Positions 26,167 through 36,439 of a DNA stretch of 64,000 nt are shown piece by piece (positions within the stretch are counted from its first letter, which is position 1; each line of letters opens with the position of its first letter). Source of the DNA: CAWAHD01 sp963781785 (GTDB lineage Bacteria; Planctomycetota; Planctomycetia; Isosphaerales; Isosphaeraceae). Position numbers and translations under genes: made by a program. The stretch is from the NCBI GenBank assembly GCA_963781785.1, contig CAWAHD010000002.1, positions 3,906,001 to 3,970,000 of the forward strand, in the 5' to 3' direction. The notes below the pieces were generated by a model. It made no database searches. It worked only from the letters and a program-made list of their open reading frames with translations, and had not been told where the DNA came from.

Positions 26167-28548
26167 TCATCCTTTGGTCACTGTCTCATCAAGGTTCAAT
26201 AGCACGTTGGCGACCACGGTCCAGGCAGCAAGCTCAGCGTCATCGAAATGGCCAGGACCGGTGGTCGTGGCCACTTCGATCGACGCCATCGCTTTGGCAG
26301 AGGCGGCGTCATGACGATAGCGATCGAGGTTGTCGCGATAGAGCTCGACCAGATGGTCCAGCTCGGCGGGGAGAGGCTTCCGGACGAGCACCAGCCGGAA
26401 TGCATAAGTGGCGCGATCCTGGGCCGTCGCTTTCGATTCGGTCAAAACTCGCCTGGCCAGGGCGGCCGCGGGCTGGACAAAGGCTGGATCGTTGAGCGTT
26501 GCCAGTGCCTGGAGTGGCGTATTGGTACGCGAGCGACGCTCGCAGCTCACATCACGACTCGGGGCGTCGAATGCGATGAATGCGGGATAGGGCGCGGATC
26601 GCCGCCAGAAGGTGTAAAGTCCTCGGCGGTACTGATCGCCGCCCTTGCTCTCGACCCAGCGGTCGCTGCTATAAGGCGCGAACCAGATCCCGTCAGGCTG
26701 ATAGGGAAAGACGCTGGGGCCGCCGATCGTCCGTTTCAAGAGCCCGCTGGCGGCGAGGGCCTGGTCGCGGACCATCTCGGCCTCCATGCGAAACCGGGGT
26801 CCCCGGCTGAACAGACGATTGTACGGGTCGCGCTCGACCCGATCCGGCGTGACCCGCGCTGACTGCCGATAAATCGCCGAGGTCACGATGAGCCGGGCCA
26901 TTTCTTTTGTGCTCCATGCCTGCCGGACAAACTCTCTTGCGAGCCAGGCGAGCAGCTCGGGATGGCTCGGCGGCTCGCCCTGCACGCCGAAGTCTTCGCT
27001 GGTCTCCACGATGCCCCGGCCGAAATACTGGGCCCAGACCCGGTTCATGGTCACCCGACCCACCAGCGGATTCTGGGGATCGACCAGCCAGCGCGCCAGA
27101 GTCAAGCGATTGCGCGACTGCCCCGGAGCGAGCGGGTGCAAGACCTGAGGCACGCCCGGCGAGACCGGGTCGCCCTTGACGTTGTGGCTGCCGCGGATCA
27201 GAACGTGGGTAATCCGGGGCTGAGAGAGCTCCTGCAAGACCATGGACGTCGCGGGATGGATGGCCGCCTCTTGCTTCTTCAAGGCGCCGAGCTTGTCCAT
27301 GATGGATTTCGACCGATTCGAGTCGCCGGATTTGGTCGCACGACCAAGCTCGGCCTGCAAGCTGGCCAGCTCGGTGCGAATCGCGGCTCGTTTCACGATC
27401 TGGGCGGGGTTGGGGACCTCGATCTCAGGCGCAGTGCTGCTGCCGCCGTCGGCCGTGTTGTTGAAGAACGCAAAGAGCTGGAAATACTCTTTCTGAGTGA
27501 ACGGGTCATACTTGTGGTCGTGGCATTGGGCGCAGGCAAATGTGCTTCCCATCCAGACCTGCATTGTGGTGTTCACTCGATCGACGACGGCGGCAACCCG
27601 GAATTCCTCGTCGTCAACCCCTCCCTCGGCATTGACGATCGTGTTGCGATGAAAACCGGTGGCGATGCGCTCTTCGGTGGTCACACCCGGAAGCAGATCA
27701 CCGGCGATCTGCTCGATCGTGAACTGATCAAATGGCAGGTCGCGGTTGAAGGCCCGAATGACCCAGTCGCGATAGGCCCAGATCGAGCGGATGCCATCTT
27801 TTTCGTAGCCGTTGGTGTCGGCATAGCGTGCCTGGTCGAGCCAGGGGCGCGCCTGGCGCTCGCCAAAATGGGGCGACGCCAGCAGCCGGTCCACAACTTT
27901 TTCATAAGCGTTCGGGTCGTGGTCGTTCTCGAAGGCATCAACTTCGGTGAGCGTCGGAGGCAAACCAGTCAGGTCGAGGGTGACGCGGCGAATCAAGGTC
28001 GCGCGATTGGCCATCGCCGAAGGAGTCGCCCCCTCGCTTTCCAGCCGGGCCAGCACGAACCGGTCGATGGAGTTTCTCGGCCACTGGCGATCTCGCACCG
28101 GCGGTACCGCAAGACTCGCCGGCAAGGTATAGGACCAGTGGCCCTCCCACTTCGCCCCCTCCTTGATCCACCGGCTCAAAAGCTCGATTTGCTTGGCGCC
28201 GGGCCGCTTCTTGAATTTGGGTGGGGGCATCATCTCGTCGGCGTCCTGCGACGTGACGCGATGGATCAGCTCGCTCGCCTCGACCTGGCCGGGCACAACC
28301 ACAGCGTAGCCCGAGCGGTCGCGAAAGGCGTCGTCCTTACGGTCCAGCCGCAGGTCGGCTTTCCGTGCTTTCTGGTCGGGCCCATGGCACGCGTAGCAGT
28401 ATTCCGACAGGATCGGCCGGATCTCGCGGTCAAAATCAACACGGCTGCCGGCCAGCCCCGGGCGGCTTCCCTGGACGGCGAATATCACGCTCCCAGCGAT
28501 CAAAATAAGGGCGCGCCGCACTGGCCGTTTGCTGAAGGAATGCATCAT
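26167..28548 (-). CDS. PSCyt1/DUF1549/DUF1553 cytochrome-type exported protein (PSD1 family)
   Basis: This 793-aa protein has a signal peptide (RRALILIAGSVIFAVQGSRP). A PSCyt1 haem motif CYACHG lies near residue 52. The DUF1549 (PSCyt2) domain carries RFVLARLESEG and RRVTLDLTGLPPT, CAQCHDHKYDPF follows as a second CxxCH, and the C-terminal DUF1553 domain carries RLTLARWLVDPQNPLVGRV and PLQALATLNDPAFVQPA. These proteins are a hallmark of planctomycetes and are usually encoded with DUF1501, as here. They are exported and haem-binding, with unproven enzymatic roles in polymer use. The ATG at 28548 begins the leader; a second ATG follows directly. Confidence 0.93.
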   Translation of the reverse strand: MMHSFSKRPVRRALILIAGSVIFAVQGSRPGLAGSRVDFDREIRPILSEYCYACHGPDQKARKADLRLDRKDDAFRDRSGYAVVVPGQVEASELIHRVTSQDADEMMPPPKFKKRPGAKQIELLSRWIKEGAKWEGHWSYTLPASLAVPPVRDRQWPRNSIDRFVLARLESEGATPSAMANRATLIRRVTLDLTGLPPTLTEVDAFENDHDPNAYEKVVDRLLASPHFGERQARPWLDQARYADTNGYEKDGIRSIWAYRDWVIRAFNRDLPFDQFTIEQIAGDLLPGVTTEERIATGFHRNTIVNAEGGVDDEEFRVAAVVDRVNTTMQVWMGSTFACAQCHDHKYDPFTQKEYFQLFAFFNNTADGGSSTAPEIEVPNPAQIVKRAAIRTELASLQAELGRATKSGDSNRSKSIMDKLGALKKQEAAIHPATSMVLQELSQPRITHVLIRGSHNVKGDPVSPGVPQVLHPLAPGQSRNRLTLARWLVDPQNPLVGRVTMNRVWAQYFGRGIVETSEDFGVQGEPPSHPELLAWLAREFVRQAWSTKEMARLIVTSAIYRQSARVTPDRVERDPYNRLFSRGPRFRMEAEMVRDQALAASGLLKRTIGGPSVFPYQPDGIWFAPYSSDRWVESKGGDQYRRGLYTFWRRSAPYPAFIAFDAPSRDVSCERRSRTNTPLQALATLNDPAFVQPAAALARRVLTESKATAQDRATYAFRLVLVRKPLPAELDHLVELYRDNLDRYRHDAASAKAMASIEVATTTGPGHFDDAELAAWTVVANVLLNLDETVTKG

Positions 28549-28564
28549 GAAGTCGCCTCGAGCT

Positions 28565-29882
28565 TCAATGATCCGGCAACGGCGACTTCTTGACAAGCTC
28601 GAGTGATTTTTCGATGAGGATTTCTCCCGTCATCTCGCCGAGTGATGTGCGCGACACATAGTCGTAACGCGGAAAACTGTGAAAGTCGACCTTCGTCAAG
28701 ATATATCCAAAGGCATCGTTGGTCAGGCCGAAAAGCAGGTTGTTCTTGCCGCTCATCTTGCGCTTGAGATAAAAGCCGATGTTCGGCAAGGCTTCGCCCG
28801 GGATTGTCAGGATCTGGGCATTGCCCAGATTGATGAGATTGATTCGTGCTGTGATCGAATGGTCATCGTTGTGCGGATACTTGAGGGGCGAATTCATGAC
28901 AACGGCCCACATCGGCGTCGACTCGACCGGGAATCGCACGTTGACCGAATCACAAAAGAGCGAGGGGTTTTTCTGGTCGGGGGCGTCTTTGAGGATGCGC
29001 AGGGCCTCCGTCGCCATGAGCTGGCCGATCCGCAAGCATTCATCCCATGAGCGAGCGTCTTTCCAGTAGCCGCGCTGGGGATCCTTGGGCTGGTCCAGGT
29101 TGCGATTGTCGGCGGTGACCATTCCTCCCTGGGCACTGTTCATGAACAGCGCCGTACCGCCCGTGGTCGCCTCGATCTTCTGGCAAAGCGGGCCAACCAG
29201 GTCGGGGCTGAGGATGCCGATATCGTTGCCGAGGACCTCCGGATGAACCGCGTAATTGACGAGCGTGGCGATCGTTTTGCCTTGTGAGCTGATTGCCTGG
29301 ATGACGCTCATCCGCCGATCGTACAGGTCGGGAGCATAGTAGTTGTAGGCGATTTTCCCCTGGGCCTCAGCCGTTGCAATCTTGAGCGAGGCCGGCTCGA
29401 GCCGGTCGATGGCCTCGTTGACAGCCTCGGCGGCTCTATTGCAGACGAAGTCCATGTACTTGAGGTCGCCCGTGTGGCCCCCCTCGCCGTCGGGAAAGGC
29501 GTAGCAATCGGGAGCGCTGTGCGTGTGGGTCGACCCGATCACGACATGATCGCTTGGAATGCGGCCGACCTGCGCGGACCCGATCTCCCAGCACCGCGGG
29601 GAATCCCAGCAGGTCGAGAGCCACGATAGCTACGGTAAGCTCGCCCTTGCGCAAGACAACGGCACGCGCTGTCAGTTCTCCTCGTTTCTCGCGTGAAGGT
29701 TTGGGAATTCCCATGCCGCCCGAGACGGGCAGGAGCGGGTCCGGCGTGATCACACGCATCGCCGCGCCGGCGGAAAGTGCGGCGCTGGCCGCGCCGGCTT
29801 GAAGCTCGCCGTCCGCCGCGTGAGCCTGCCAGGAGACTCCCACACACGCGCACACGGCGAAAAGGTAGCGCACTCGAGTCAT
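28565..29882 (-). pseudogene. Neutral/alkaline ceramidase-like protein, one frameshift
   Basis: The N-terminal frame gives a signal peptide (MTRVRYLFAVCACVGVSWQA) and LVVALDLLGFP-type strands (VAIVALDLLGFPAVLGDRVR). The continuation IPSDHVVIGSTHTHSAPD is in the next frame and runs to the end at 28565. The zinc-site motif THTHSAPD and HPEVLGNDIGILSPD fit the neutral/alkaline non-lysosomal ceramidase superfamily. The total span is 3n+1, so one extra base near 29560 explains the break; corrected length is 438 aa. Bacterial members hydrolyse amide or ester bonds, but the true substrate is unknown. The 16 bp gap to the PSD1 gene suggests co-transcription. Confidence 0.8.
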
Positions 29883-29952
29883 TGTCGCTTTGGGGGGAGG
29901 CATGGCTTTCACTTTCTCGAAATTCACTCGGGGCTTATTTGCTGTCAGAGCG

Positions 29953-30663
29953 TCAATCCTTGTCTGCCTTTTTTTCGGAGCTCGCCGCGTCGAGCGGCTT
30001 GACTTTCACATTGCGAAACTCGATGCGATATCCCTCGGCTTCGAGCCCAACGTAGCCCTTGGGAACGTCGCACTCGTGCCACTCGTTTGTGATTGCTCCG
30101 TTGACCCAGAGGGTCATGTCGCGGCCTCGACAGGTGATTTCAAAGGTATTCCACTCGCCGGCCGGTTTGACCCGCGAGCCAGTTTGCTGCTTGGAGAGAT
30201 TGAATCCTTTGACTTTTCCCTTGACGGACGTGCCACCGAACAGAAATCCGCCTGAGCCATCGCCCGTCTGGGCCTGGTGCCAGATTTGTGCATCGGCCGA
30301 GTTGCGGGCGTAGATCCCGGAATTGTAACCTTTTTTGCCCGGGACCACGGTGAATCGCCACTCGACATGGAAGATGCAGTCTGCCAGCTCCTGGTCCCAG
30401 CGCAGCCATTCGTGGCCGCCGTCACCCTGACAGATCAGAGTGCCGGCAGCCTCGTCGAGTGTCCACTGTGAGTGTTCTTTGGTCTTACCCGTTGCAGGAA
30501 TGGGTCCCCGGGTCCAGCCTTCGAGCTTGGGACCGGCCTTGGTCAGGAGATCGGTCCAGCCTTGCGGATCGCTCCTGAGCGCGCTTTGAGCAGCGTCATC
30601 GGCGATGGTGCCCGGTGAAACCACCACCAGGAGAAGCACCAGGATTCTCGAGTCAAAGCGCAT
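29953..30663 (-). CDS. DUF1080 (3-keto-disaccharide hydrolase) domain protein
   Basis: This 236-aa secreted protein has a signal peptide (ILVLLLVVVSPGTIA) and a single DUF1080 concanavalin-like beta-sandwich. Segments include GTLICQGDGGHEWLRWDQE, FHVEWRF, NSGIYARNSADAQIWHQAQT, GEWNTFEITCRGRDMTLWVN and YVGLEAEGYRIEFRNVKVKP. Members of this family include 3-keto-disaccharide hydrolases acting on oxidised glycosides. It lies between the ceramidase-like gene and the PDZ-hydrolase gene, all leftward, so it is probably part of one catabolic transcript. The frame is open to 30741; the ATG at 30663 starts the signal peptide. Confidence 0.92.
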   Translation of the reverse strand: MRFDSRILVLLLVVVSPGTIADDAAQSALRSDPQGWTDLLTKAGPKLEGWTRGPIPATGKTKEHSQWTLDEAAGTLICQGDGGHEWLRWDQELADCIFHVEWRFTVVPGKKGYNSGIYARNSADAQIWHQAQTGDGSGGFLFGGTSVKGKVKGFNLSKQQTGSRVKPAGEWNTFEITCRGRDMTLWVNGAITNEWHECDVPKGYVGLEAEGYRIEFRNVKVKPLDAASSEKKADKD

Positions 30664-30677
30664 GGTTCTTGGTCCTT

Positions 30678-32099
30678 TCAACCTTGGGGCTTGGACGGGC
30701 TCGCGGGCTGGGTGGTCGTCTTCGCGAGCCAGGCGCGACACGTGTCGAGGATCACCGGGTTGAACGTACCCGGCTCACGCTTCTGACCTCGCTCGAAGCT
30801 CTCGCGCCGCGAGGCGGCACGGTTGAACCCGTGATCAATGCCGTCGAGCGCGACGAACGATCCATGGCCAGGGTGGTCACGGTTGATGATTCGCGCGATC
30901 AGGGCGTGATCATCTTCGGTTGAGACGAAGTCGGACTTGCCCCAGATCGCCAGAACGTGACCGCCGAACGTTTCCCATGCCGCGCCCAGGTTCTTGTCGG
31001 CGAGCTGGCCGAAGAACGTCAAGCTGCGATCGACGTAGTATCGATCCTCGGTGATCGCTTGCGCCAGTCGCTCCCGCAGGGCCGGGTATCGCTCGGCGAT
31101 GGTCTTGGGAGGCAGTTTTTCCGCATAGAGGTAGGTCAGGAGCGATGCTTCAAGTTTGAGGTCGCGATCGATGGCCGACGGGTCGGCATCGGCCAGCTCC
31201 ATCTGGCGCCGGATGTTTTCGAGCATGTATTCGGTCCAGGTCCGCGTGATGGTGCCATAGACAATGATGCCTCGGACCGGTGTTTCCGCGGCCAGTAGAG
31301 GAGCCATGACGCCCCCCATACTGTGGCCGAAGAGGAAGACACGATCGGGGTCGACGTCGCTCCGAGCCTTGAGCATCTTGAGCGATTGGCGATAGCCGTC
31401 GAGCTCGGTGTCGAAGTCGACATCGCGCGCCGGCCCCCCTTCGCTGTCACCGCAGCCGGGTTTGTCAACCCGCACGGTCACGAAGCCCCGGCGCGTGAAG
31501 TCGTCGATCAGCGTCCGGTACGAGGTGAGCGCGCCGACCGGATTGTCGATGGAGAACAGGCCGATTCCCTGGACCAAGAACACGGCGGGATGCTTCCCGT
31601 CCCCCTTGGGCCGTGTGACGATCGTGCGCAACCGGCCCACGCGGCACGAAACCGCGCTGTAGATGATTTCGTAATCGTCGCTCTTTTCAAGTGGGCGCCC
31701 CTTGAGCGTGACGGTCTGGGTGCGAAGGGCGTCGCCCCGGCGGAACGCGATGGCAACCGAGGCATTCGCCTTGCGGCCCGCGATTGCACGGATGAGCTCA
31801 TTGGCGCCCTCGACCTTTGCCCCGTCCAGGGACAGAACAACGTCGCCGGATTGGAAGCCCGCCCCCTCGGCGGTTGAGCCGGGAATGACCTGTTCGATCA
31901 CCGCCCCGGAATCCGATTCAAGTTTCAGACGGTCGCGCACCTCGTCCGAGATGGAATTCACCTTGGCCCCGAAGAACGCCCCACGCTTCAGTTCGACCCC
32001 CGACTCGGTTGAACCGTCGCAAGCCGAGACCGACGTGGAATTCATCGGGGACAATGAGACGGTAATCGTGGAAACGAAAATGACCAGCACCGGCAACAT
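30678..32099 (-). CDS. Alpha/beta hydrolase with an N-terminal PDZ domain
   Basis: This 473-aa exported protein has a leader (LPVLVIFVSTITVSLSP), a PDZ domain at about residues 40-125 (VIEQVIPGSTAEGAGFQSGD, VVLSLDGAKVEG), and an alpha/beta hydrolase core with nucleophile motif GHSMGG (near residue 245). The likely catalytic His is in LDGIDHGFN and the acid in the preceding KSDFVSTEDD region. PDZ-hydrolase fusions may tether the enzyme to peptide termini or partner proteins. Acyl-ester hydrolysis is likely but the substrate is unknown. The gene lies 14 bp upstream of DUF1080. The start at 32099 begins the leader and has a GGAGGG-like site. Confidence 0.85.
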   Translation of the reverse strand: MLPVLVIFVSTITVSLSPMNSTSVSACDGSTESGVELKRGAFFGAKVNSISDEVRDRLKLESDSGAVIEQVIPGSTAEGAGFQSGDVVLSLDGAKVEGANELIRAIAGRKANASVAIAFRRGDALRTQTVTLKGRPLEKSDDYEIIYSAVSCRVGRLRTIVTRPKGDGKHPAVFLVQGIGLFSIDNPVGALTSYRTLIDDFTRRGFVTVRVDKPGCGDSEGGPARDVDFDTELDGYRQSLKMLKARSDVDPDRVFLFGHSMGGVMAPLLAAETPVRGIIVYGTITRTWTEYMLENIRRQMELADADPSAIDRDLKLEASLLTYLYAEKLPPKTIAERYPALRERLAQAITEDRYYVDRSLTFFGQLADKNLGAAWETFGGHVLAIWGKSDFVSTEDDHALIARIINRDHPGHGSFVALDGIDHGFNRAASRRESFERGQKREPGTFNPVILDTCRAWLAKTTTQPASPSKPQG

Positions 32100-32494
32100 G
32101 GAAGGACCCTCCCAGCACGCTTGAGAGTTCGAATTGCGGAAATCGACGCGCCAGTGGCGCAGGTCACGGATCAAGTGACCGTCGCGCCGCGTCCATTCCT
32201 GCCAACCGCCTTCCAGAAGTTGAGACCGAGGATGACTGCGCGATCGAAGTCCACACCGTTGGTCTTACAAAGAGCGATGCCTGGTCGCACGAAACCGCCT
32301 ACCCTTCAGTACCCTAACGGTGGGTGGTGCCGTTGTCCAGTTCCTGGAGCACGCTGGTATCCTGCTGGCCGGCCGGGATCGGGCGAATCTTGAGCGTATC
32401 CTGTTCCCATGAGAAACTGGAATCTCGGCGTTCGTCACCGGTTACAAGAAGCTCGGATCGAGCCGATCTGACGTGTCCCTCGAACGAGATTGCT
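32100..32494. other. Divergent intergenic region
   Basis: About 395 bp lie between the leftward PDZ-hydrolase gene and the rightward ceramidase/LamG gene. No gene or clear structural element is visible. It should contain the two outward promoters, but I could not pick a convincing sigma-70 pair. The frame of the rightward gene is open upstream to 32324 but lacks protein character there. Confidence 0.6.
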
Positions 32495-34709
32495 GTGAAA
32501 GACTTCAGCCTCATTCTTGCCGTGACGTTGTTATCGATCATCGGCCCGGCGCATGGGGCATGGTGTGCTTGGCCGACGCCGAACGCAGAAGCGAGTCATG
32601 CCCCAGCGAACCGGTTTCGCGCGGGTGCCTGGGCAATCGATATCACGCCGGCGAAGCTGCCGGTACTGGTTAATGGCGGATTCCTCCAGAGCCGCGCCAC
32701 CCGAATCAACGATCCGACTCGTGCCAGATGCCTGGTGCTCGACGATGGCACGACCCGGCTGGCGATTGTCGTGGTTGACATCTGCATGATGCCTCGTGAC
32801 TTGATCGACCGGGCAAAGGAACTGGCCCGGGAGAAGACCGGGATACCGACCGCGCGAATGCTCGTCTCGGCGACTCACACGCACTCAGCGCCCGCGGCGA
32901 TGGGAGCCCTGGGTTGTCCCGCCGATCAGGAATATGTTGCGCTCCTGCCGGGCCGGATTGCTGAGGCGATCGAACGCGCCAACCGAAACCTGGAGCCGGC
33001 CTTGATCGGCTGGGGCGTGATCGATGACGATGCCCATACATTCTGCCGTCGCTGGATCCGCCGCCCCGACAAGCTCCTGGAAGATCCCTTTGGCCAGCGG
33101 ACCGTCCGGGCCAATATGCACCCCGGCTATCAGAACCCCGATGTGATCGGGCCAGCGGGCCCGGTCGACCCGGGATTGACCGTGCTCTCGCTCAAGTCGC
33201 GCGGGGGTCGGCCCATCGCCGTCTTGGCGAATTATTCCATGCACTACTATGGAGCGCCGCCGATCTCGGCAGACTACTTCGGCGGATTCGCCACGGCGCT
33301 GGCGAAACGAATCGGCGCCCCGGCGGTCGATCCGCCGTTTGTCGGCATCATGTCGCAGGGAACCAGCGGCGACCAGATGTGGATGGACTATGGTCAAGCG
33401 AAAAAAGATCCCGGGCTGGACGCCTACGCCGCGGATGTAGCGCGCGTTGCCCACCAAGCGTACTCGCGGATCGCGTATCACGATTGGGTCCCGCTGGCAA
33501 TGGCTGAGGGAATGCTGGTGGCTCGTCGACGGGCGCCCGACCCGGCGCGATTGGCCTGGGCCAGGCGGATCGTCGGGCGGATGGAAGGCAAGGACCAGCT
33601 TCCCCGCAACCTGCCGGAAGTCTATGCCAAGGAGGCAATCTTCCTCCACGAAGATCCCGAGCGGACCTTGAAGCTCCAGGCCATCCGGATCGGAGAGCTG
33701 GGCATCACCGCGATTCCCAACGAGGTATTCGCCATCACCGGTCTCAAGATCAAGGCACAGAGTCCGTTTGATCCAACGATGAATATCGAGCTGGCAAATG
33801 GCTCGGCGGGATACATTCCACCCCCCGAGCAGCATGCGCTGGGGGGCTACACGACATGGCCGGCTCGGACTGCAGGGCTGGAGGTTGAGGCCGAGCCGCG
33901 GATTGTCGAAACCGTGCTGGGGCTGCTGGAACAGGTCTCGGGGAAGCCGCGGCGCGCTCTGCAGTTACTCCATGGCACTTACGCCACGGCGGTCCTGAAG
34001 TCCCGGCCTCTAGCGTACTGGCGGCTTGATGATATTCAGGGGCATACCGCCCTCGACTCCACCAAGAACGCCCACCCGGCTACTTACGAAGGCGGCATTG
34101 CATTTTACTTGCCAGGCGCGAAATCTCCCGGGACTCTCCGCCGGCAAAACGATCAACCGTGCGGTTCATTTCGCCGGGGGTGCCTTGAAGGCAAGCCTGG
34201 GCGGCGCCGGCGACCAGTACAGCGTTGAGCTGTGGTTCTGGAACGGCTTGACAGCGCATGTTGGGCCGATCACCGGCACCATCCTCTCACGCCGATCCGC
34301 GGACGCCGATGCCAAGCTTGGTGGCGACCAGCTTGGGATCGGAGGGACCGCAGCCGGACCCGTCCGGCTCGGTTTCTCAAGTGGTAAAACGTCCGCCAAG
34401 ATCCTTGCCGGCGCGACGGCGATCACACCCAGGACATGGCATCATCTCGTGCTGGTGCGTACCCATGATCACGCGACTCTATACCTTGACGGGATTCTCA
34501 AGCCCGAGATCAGCGGCCCGGCGGAGGTCGATCGGTCCGGTCCGTCGGCAGTGTTCGCAATCGGCGGTCTCACGGGCGGCCTCGCCGGTTTTGAGGGCAA
34601 GATTGACGAAGTCGCCGTCTACGGCCGAGCCCTCGCGACCGAGGAGATCGCCCAGCACGTTCGCGCAGCCAATGACCCGGGCAGCATGCCGCATCGACCA
34701 GGCCGGTGA
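32495..34709 (+). pseudogene. Neutral ceramidase-like protein with C-terminal LamG domain, one frameshift
   Basis: The GTG start begins a signal peptide (KDFSLILAVTLLSIIGPAHG). A neutral/alkaline ceramidase-like domain follows, with the zinc motif SATHTHSAPAAMG, LANYSMHYYG, SQGTSGDQMWMDYG and IPNEVFAITGLKIK. From about 34000 a concanavalin/LamG domain starts (PLAYWRLDDIQGHTALDSTK). The frame breaks near 34130, and the continuation in the next frame gives AGKTINRAVHFAGGALKASL, TPRTWHHLVLVRTHDHATLY and DEVAVYGRALATEEIAQHV. The span is 3n+1, so one extra base explains it; corrected length is 737 aa. The LamG part probably binds carbohydrate. The start is uncertain because no strong ribosome site is seen. 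Confidence 0.8.
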
Positions 34710-34849
34710 AGGAGTCGCTTGACAAACGTTCACAGAGGATATCAAGATGGAAGGTGATCATCGACAAAGACCAGCACGCTGATGTCGACGTGGCGAAGAA
34801 TTCATCATCTCGACCACAACTGCGGTTCATCAAGAAGAGAGACGATCCG

Positions 34850-35098
34850 ATGAAGAGCACGCTCGGGCTTTCGGCATGTGTGGGATCGCTGTTCGTGGTG
34901 GGGGTTCTGGCTGCGGCCCAGGCTCAAACAGCCGGCGACGACACGCCCGCCAAGGCGGGCATCGACCGCAAGAAAGACATGCACATCCATGGGCTTCGGA
35001 TCACCTTTCACAAGGATGGCCGGGTGACGAGCGCCTGGGACGGATACGCCGAAGGCAAAAAGATGGGGACAACCAAGTTCGTGATGACCCGGCAATGA
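34850..35098 (+). CDS. Small secreted protein
   Basis: This 82-aa protein has a signal peptide (LGLSACVGSLFVVGVLAAAQ) and a short mature region containing KKDMHIHGLRITFHKDGRV and SAWDGYAEGKKMGTTKFVMT. I recognise no domain. Its TGA overlaps the start of the SbcD-like gene as ATGA, so the two are translationally coupled, which is odd for a secreted protein and a nuclease. The ATG at 34850 starts the signal peptide; the frame is open upstream but without protein character. Confidence 0.7.
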   Translation: MKSTLGLSACVGSLFVVGVLAAAQAQTAGDDTPAKAGIDRKKDMHIHGLRITFHKDGRVTSAWDGYAEGKKMGTTKFVMTRQ

Positions 35099-36439
35099 AT
35101 CAAAGGTCCGAAATCGCGCTCTCCTTCTTGCACGCGGCCGACATCCATCTGGACAGCCCGCTCAAAGGACTCGAGCGCTACGAGAACGCACCCCTGGAGC
35201 GCAGTGCGCGGGGCGACGCGGCGAGCCTTCAAGCGACTGATCGACCTGGCCCTGGAAAAGCGTGTGGATTTCGTAGTGATCTCGGGCGATCTCTACGACG
35301 GAGACTGCCGGGATTTCAATACCGGCTTGTATCTCACCAGGCAGCTTGGGCGGTTGCGGGATGAACGGGTCCCCGTCTTTATCATCGGGGGCAACCACGA
35401 TGCCGCCAACAAGATGACCCGCGTGCTGCCCTTGCCGGAGAATGTGCACATCCTGAGCCACGATCACCCCGAGACGCTGCGGGTGAACGACCTTGATGTG
35501 GCCATTCACGGCCAGAGCTTCGCAAAAGCCGCAGTCACGGAAAACCTGGCTGCGGCCTATCCGGCGCCGGTTGCCGGCTGTATCAACATCGGGCTCTTGC
35601 ACACGGGCTTAGGCGGCGCCGACGGCCACGAACGATACGCTCCCTGCACGGTCGAGGAGCTTCGGTCAAGGCGTTACGATTACTGGGCGCTGGGTCATAT
35701 CCATGCTCGCCAGGTCGTGTCGAATGATCCTCCGATTGTGTTTTCCGGCAATGTCCAGGGCCGGCATGTCCGCGAGTCCGGCCCCAAGGGATGCATGATC
35801 GCGACCATCCGCCCGGATCACCGCATCGAACCGGTATTCCACCGGCTCGACCAGGTGCGTTGGGAGCGCGCACAGGTCGATGTCGCGGGGACGGAAACGG
35901 AGTCGGATCTGCTCGATCGCACGACCGACGTTCTCGACGCGCTGCTTGCTTCCGAGCCCGAGCCCGACGGGCTCCTGGCCGTCCGAGTGATCTTGAGCGG
36001 CACCACAATGATGCACGGCCGGCTGTGCGCCGATCCAGAGCGCATTCAAGCTCTGGTCCGCAGCCTCGCCGCCGACCGGGGCGGGGAGCGGATCTGGATC
36101 GAGAAAGTCGAGTTGAAGGTCAATCCGCCGCGCGGTGGGACGATGGTCGACGGTCCCATTGAAGAGCTGCTGGAAGTCCTCGATCAGTACCGTACCGAGC
36201 CCGGATCGCTGGAGACCGTGATCGAAGAGCTGGCTGATCTGAAACGCAGGCTGCCGCCGGAGTTGGCCGGCGACCCGGACAGTCCCCGGTTAGGCGACGA
36301 CCAGTGGCTGCGAACCCGGCTCGGGCAGGTCCAGCCTTTCCTGCTTGATCTGCTCGTGAAATCAGAAGGCGGCATGGGTCCGCGGCGCCTGACTGAAGTG
36401 CTGGAACGATCAGACTTGACCTCGACTGACCCTCCATGA
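35095..36439 (+). pseudogene. SbcD/Mre11-like metallophosphoesterase, one frameshift
   Basis: From the ATGA start the first frame encodes the SbcD N-terminus with the first metal motif (LSFLHAADIHLDSPLKGLER). It then loses sense near 35198. The next frame continues RGATRRAFKRLIDLALEKRV, then VISGDLYDGD, IIGGNHDAANK, LLHTG and YWALGHIHARQ, all five phosphoesterase motifs. The span is 3n+1, so one extra base around 35198 is enough; corrected length is 447 aa. With the SMC-like ATPase that overlaps its end, it would form an exonuclease complex of SbcCD/YhaO-YhaN type acting on DNA ends. The frameshift removes the first metal ligands from the main frame, so activity depends on whether it is real. 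Confidence 0.85.

Noticed and set aside
26962..28593. 543-codon open frame on the plus strand
   Set aside because: Antisense to the PSCyt1/DUF1553 gene at 26167-28548, with no motifs of its own.
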